Origin: an uncultured Eubacteriales bacterium
Lineage (GTDB): Bacteria; Bacillota; Clostridia; Lachnospirales; CAG-274
NCBI GenBank assembly: GCA_902496345.1
Contig: CABVAP010000139.1
Location: 1-5,762, forward strand
DNA: 5,762 nt
Direction: 5' to 3'
Shown here: piece after piece, positions 5,700 to 5,762 of the stretch
Position numbering within the stretch: the stretch's first letter is position 1
How the letters are laid out: each line of letters starts with the position of its first letter
The notes under the pieces: model-generated
The model's database searches: none
What the model was told of the DNA's origin: nothing
What the model saw: only the letters and a program-made list of their open reading frames with translations
Program-made: the position numbers and the translations under genes

Positions 5700-5762
5700 T
5701 CCAATTACATTGGAAATCTATTTATTTGCCTACGGCGTGGTACTTTTTGATTGCAAAAAGTA
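5700..5762. repeat. Palindrome-rich intergenic segment running off the window end
   Basis: There are three inverted repeats. TCCAAT/ATTGGA is at 5700-5714 with a TAC loop. GCC/GGC is at 5728-5736, also with a TAC loop. TACTTTTT/AAAAAGTA is at 5741-5762 with a 6-base loop; its right arm ends exactly on the last base. The two G bases before the last hairpin (5739-5740) would pair with CC if the sequence continues so. The chain of hairpins without a gene resembles the 64-141 cluster in style and may be another intergenic repeat, cut by the window edge. Confidence 0.45.

Overview
The window looks like chromosomal DNA from a low-GC Gram-positive bacterium, most likely a gut-type member of the Clostridia. 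The evidence is the AT-rich coding sequence, the strong GGAGG-like ribosome binding sites, the lipoprotein signal on the phosphate-binding protein, and the gene order pstS-pstC-pstA-pstB-phoU. The exact genus cannot be read from the sequence.

Layout. Bases 1-265 are non-coding and hold three consecutive hairpins (64-141), one arm of a long-range inverted repeat (171-190) and a strong terminator-like hairpin (205-234). A minus-strand gene (266-1069) encodes a short-chain dehydrogenase very like gluconate 5-dehydrogenase. Bases 1070-1363 are a divergent control region. It carries a good sigma-A-type promoter for the dehydrogenase, several inverted repeats, and, facing the other way, a PhoP-box-like direct repeat and a candidate -10 for the pst operon. 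Bases 1364-5617 are the complete high-affinity phosphate uptake operon on the plus strand. Bases 5618-5762 are non-coding, with an AT-rich hairpin just after phoU and further palindromes running to the window edge.

How the genes work together. PstS is a lipoprotein that captures phosphate outside the cell. PstC and PstA form the membrane channel, PstB dimers power it with ATP, and PhoU links transporter state to phosphate signalling and limits uptake. The tight spacing (pstC/pstA overlap by one base; other gaps are 35 to 57 bases) and the lack of a strong internal terminator support one transcript. No phoP/phoR two-component genes lie in the window. The dehydrogenase belongs to sugar-acid metabolism and has no evident functional link to phosphate uptake; the two units merely share an upstream region.

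I see no new multi-gene system. All six genes are intact and belong to well-known families. The less explained parts are the non-coding ends, where palindrome-rich sequence and a matching inverted 20-base segment suggest dispersed intergenic repeats, and the dyads around the dehydrogenase promoter.
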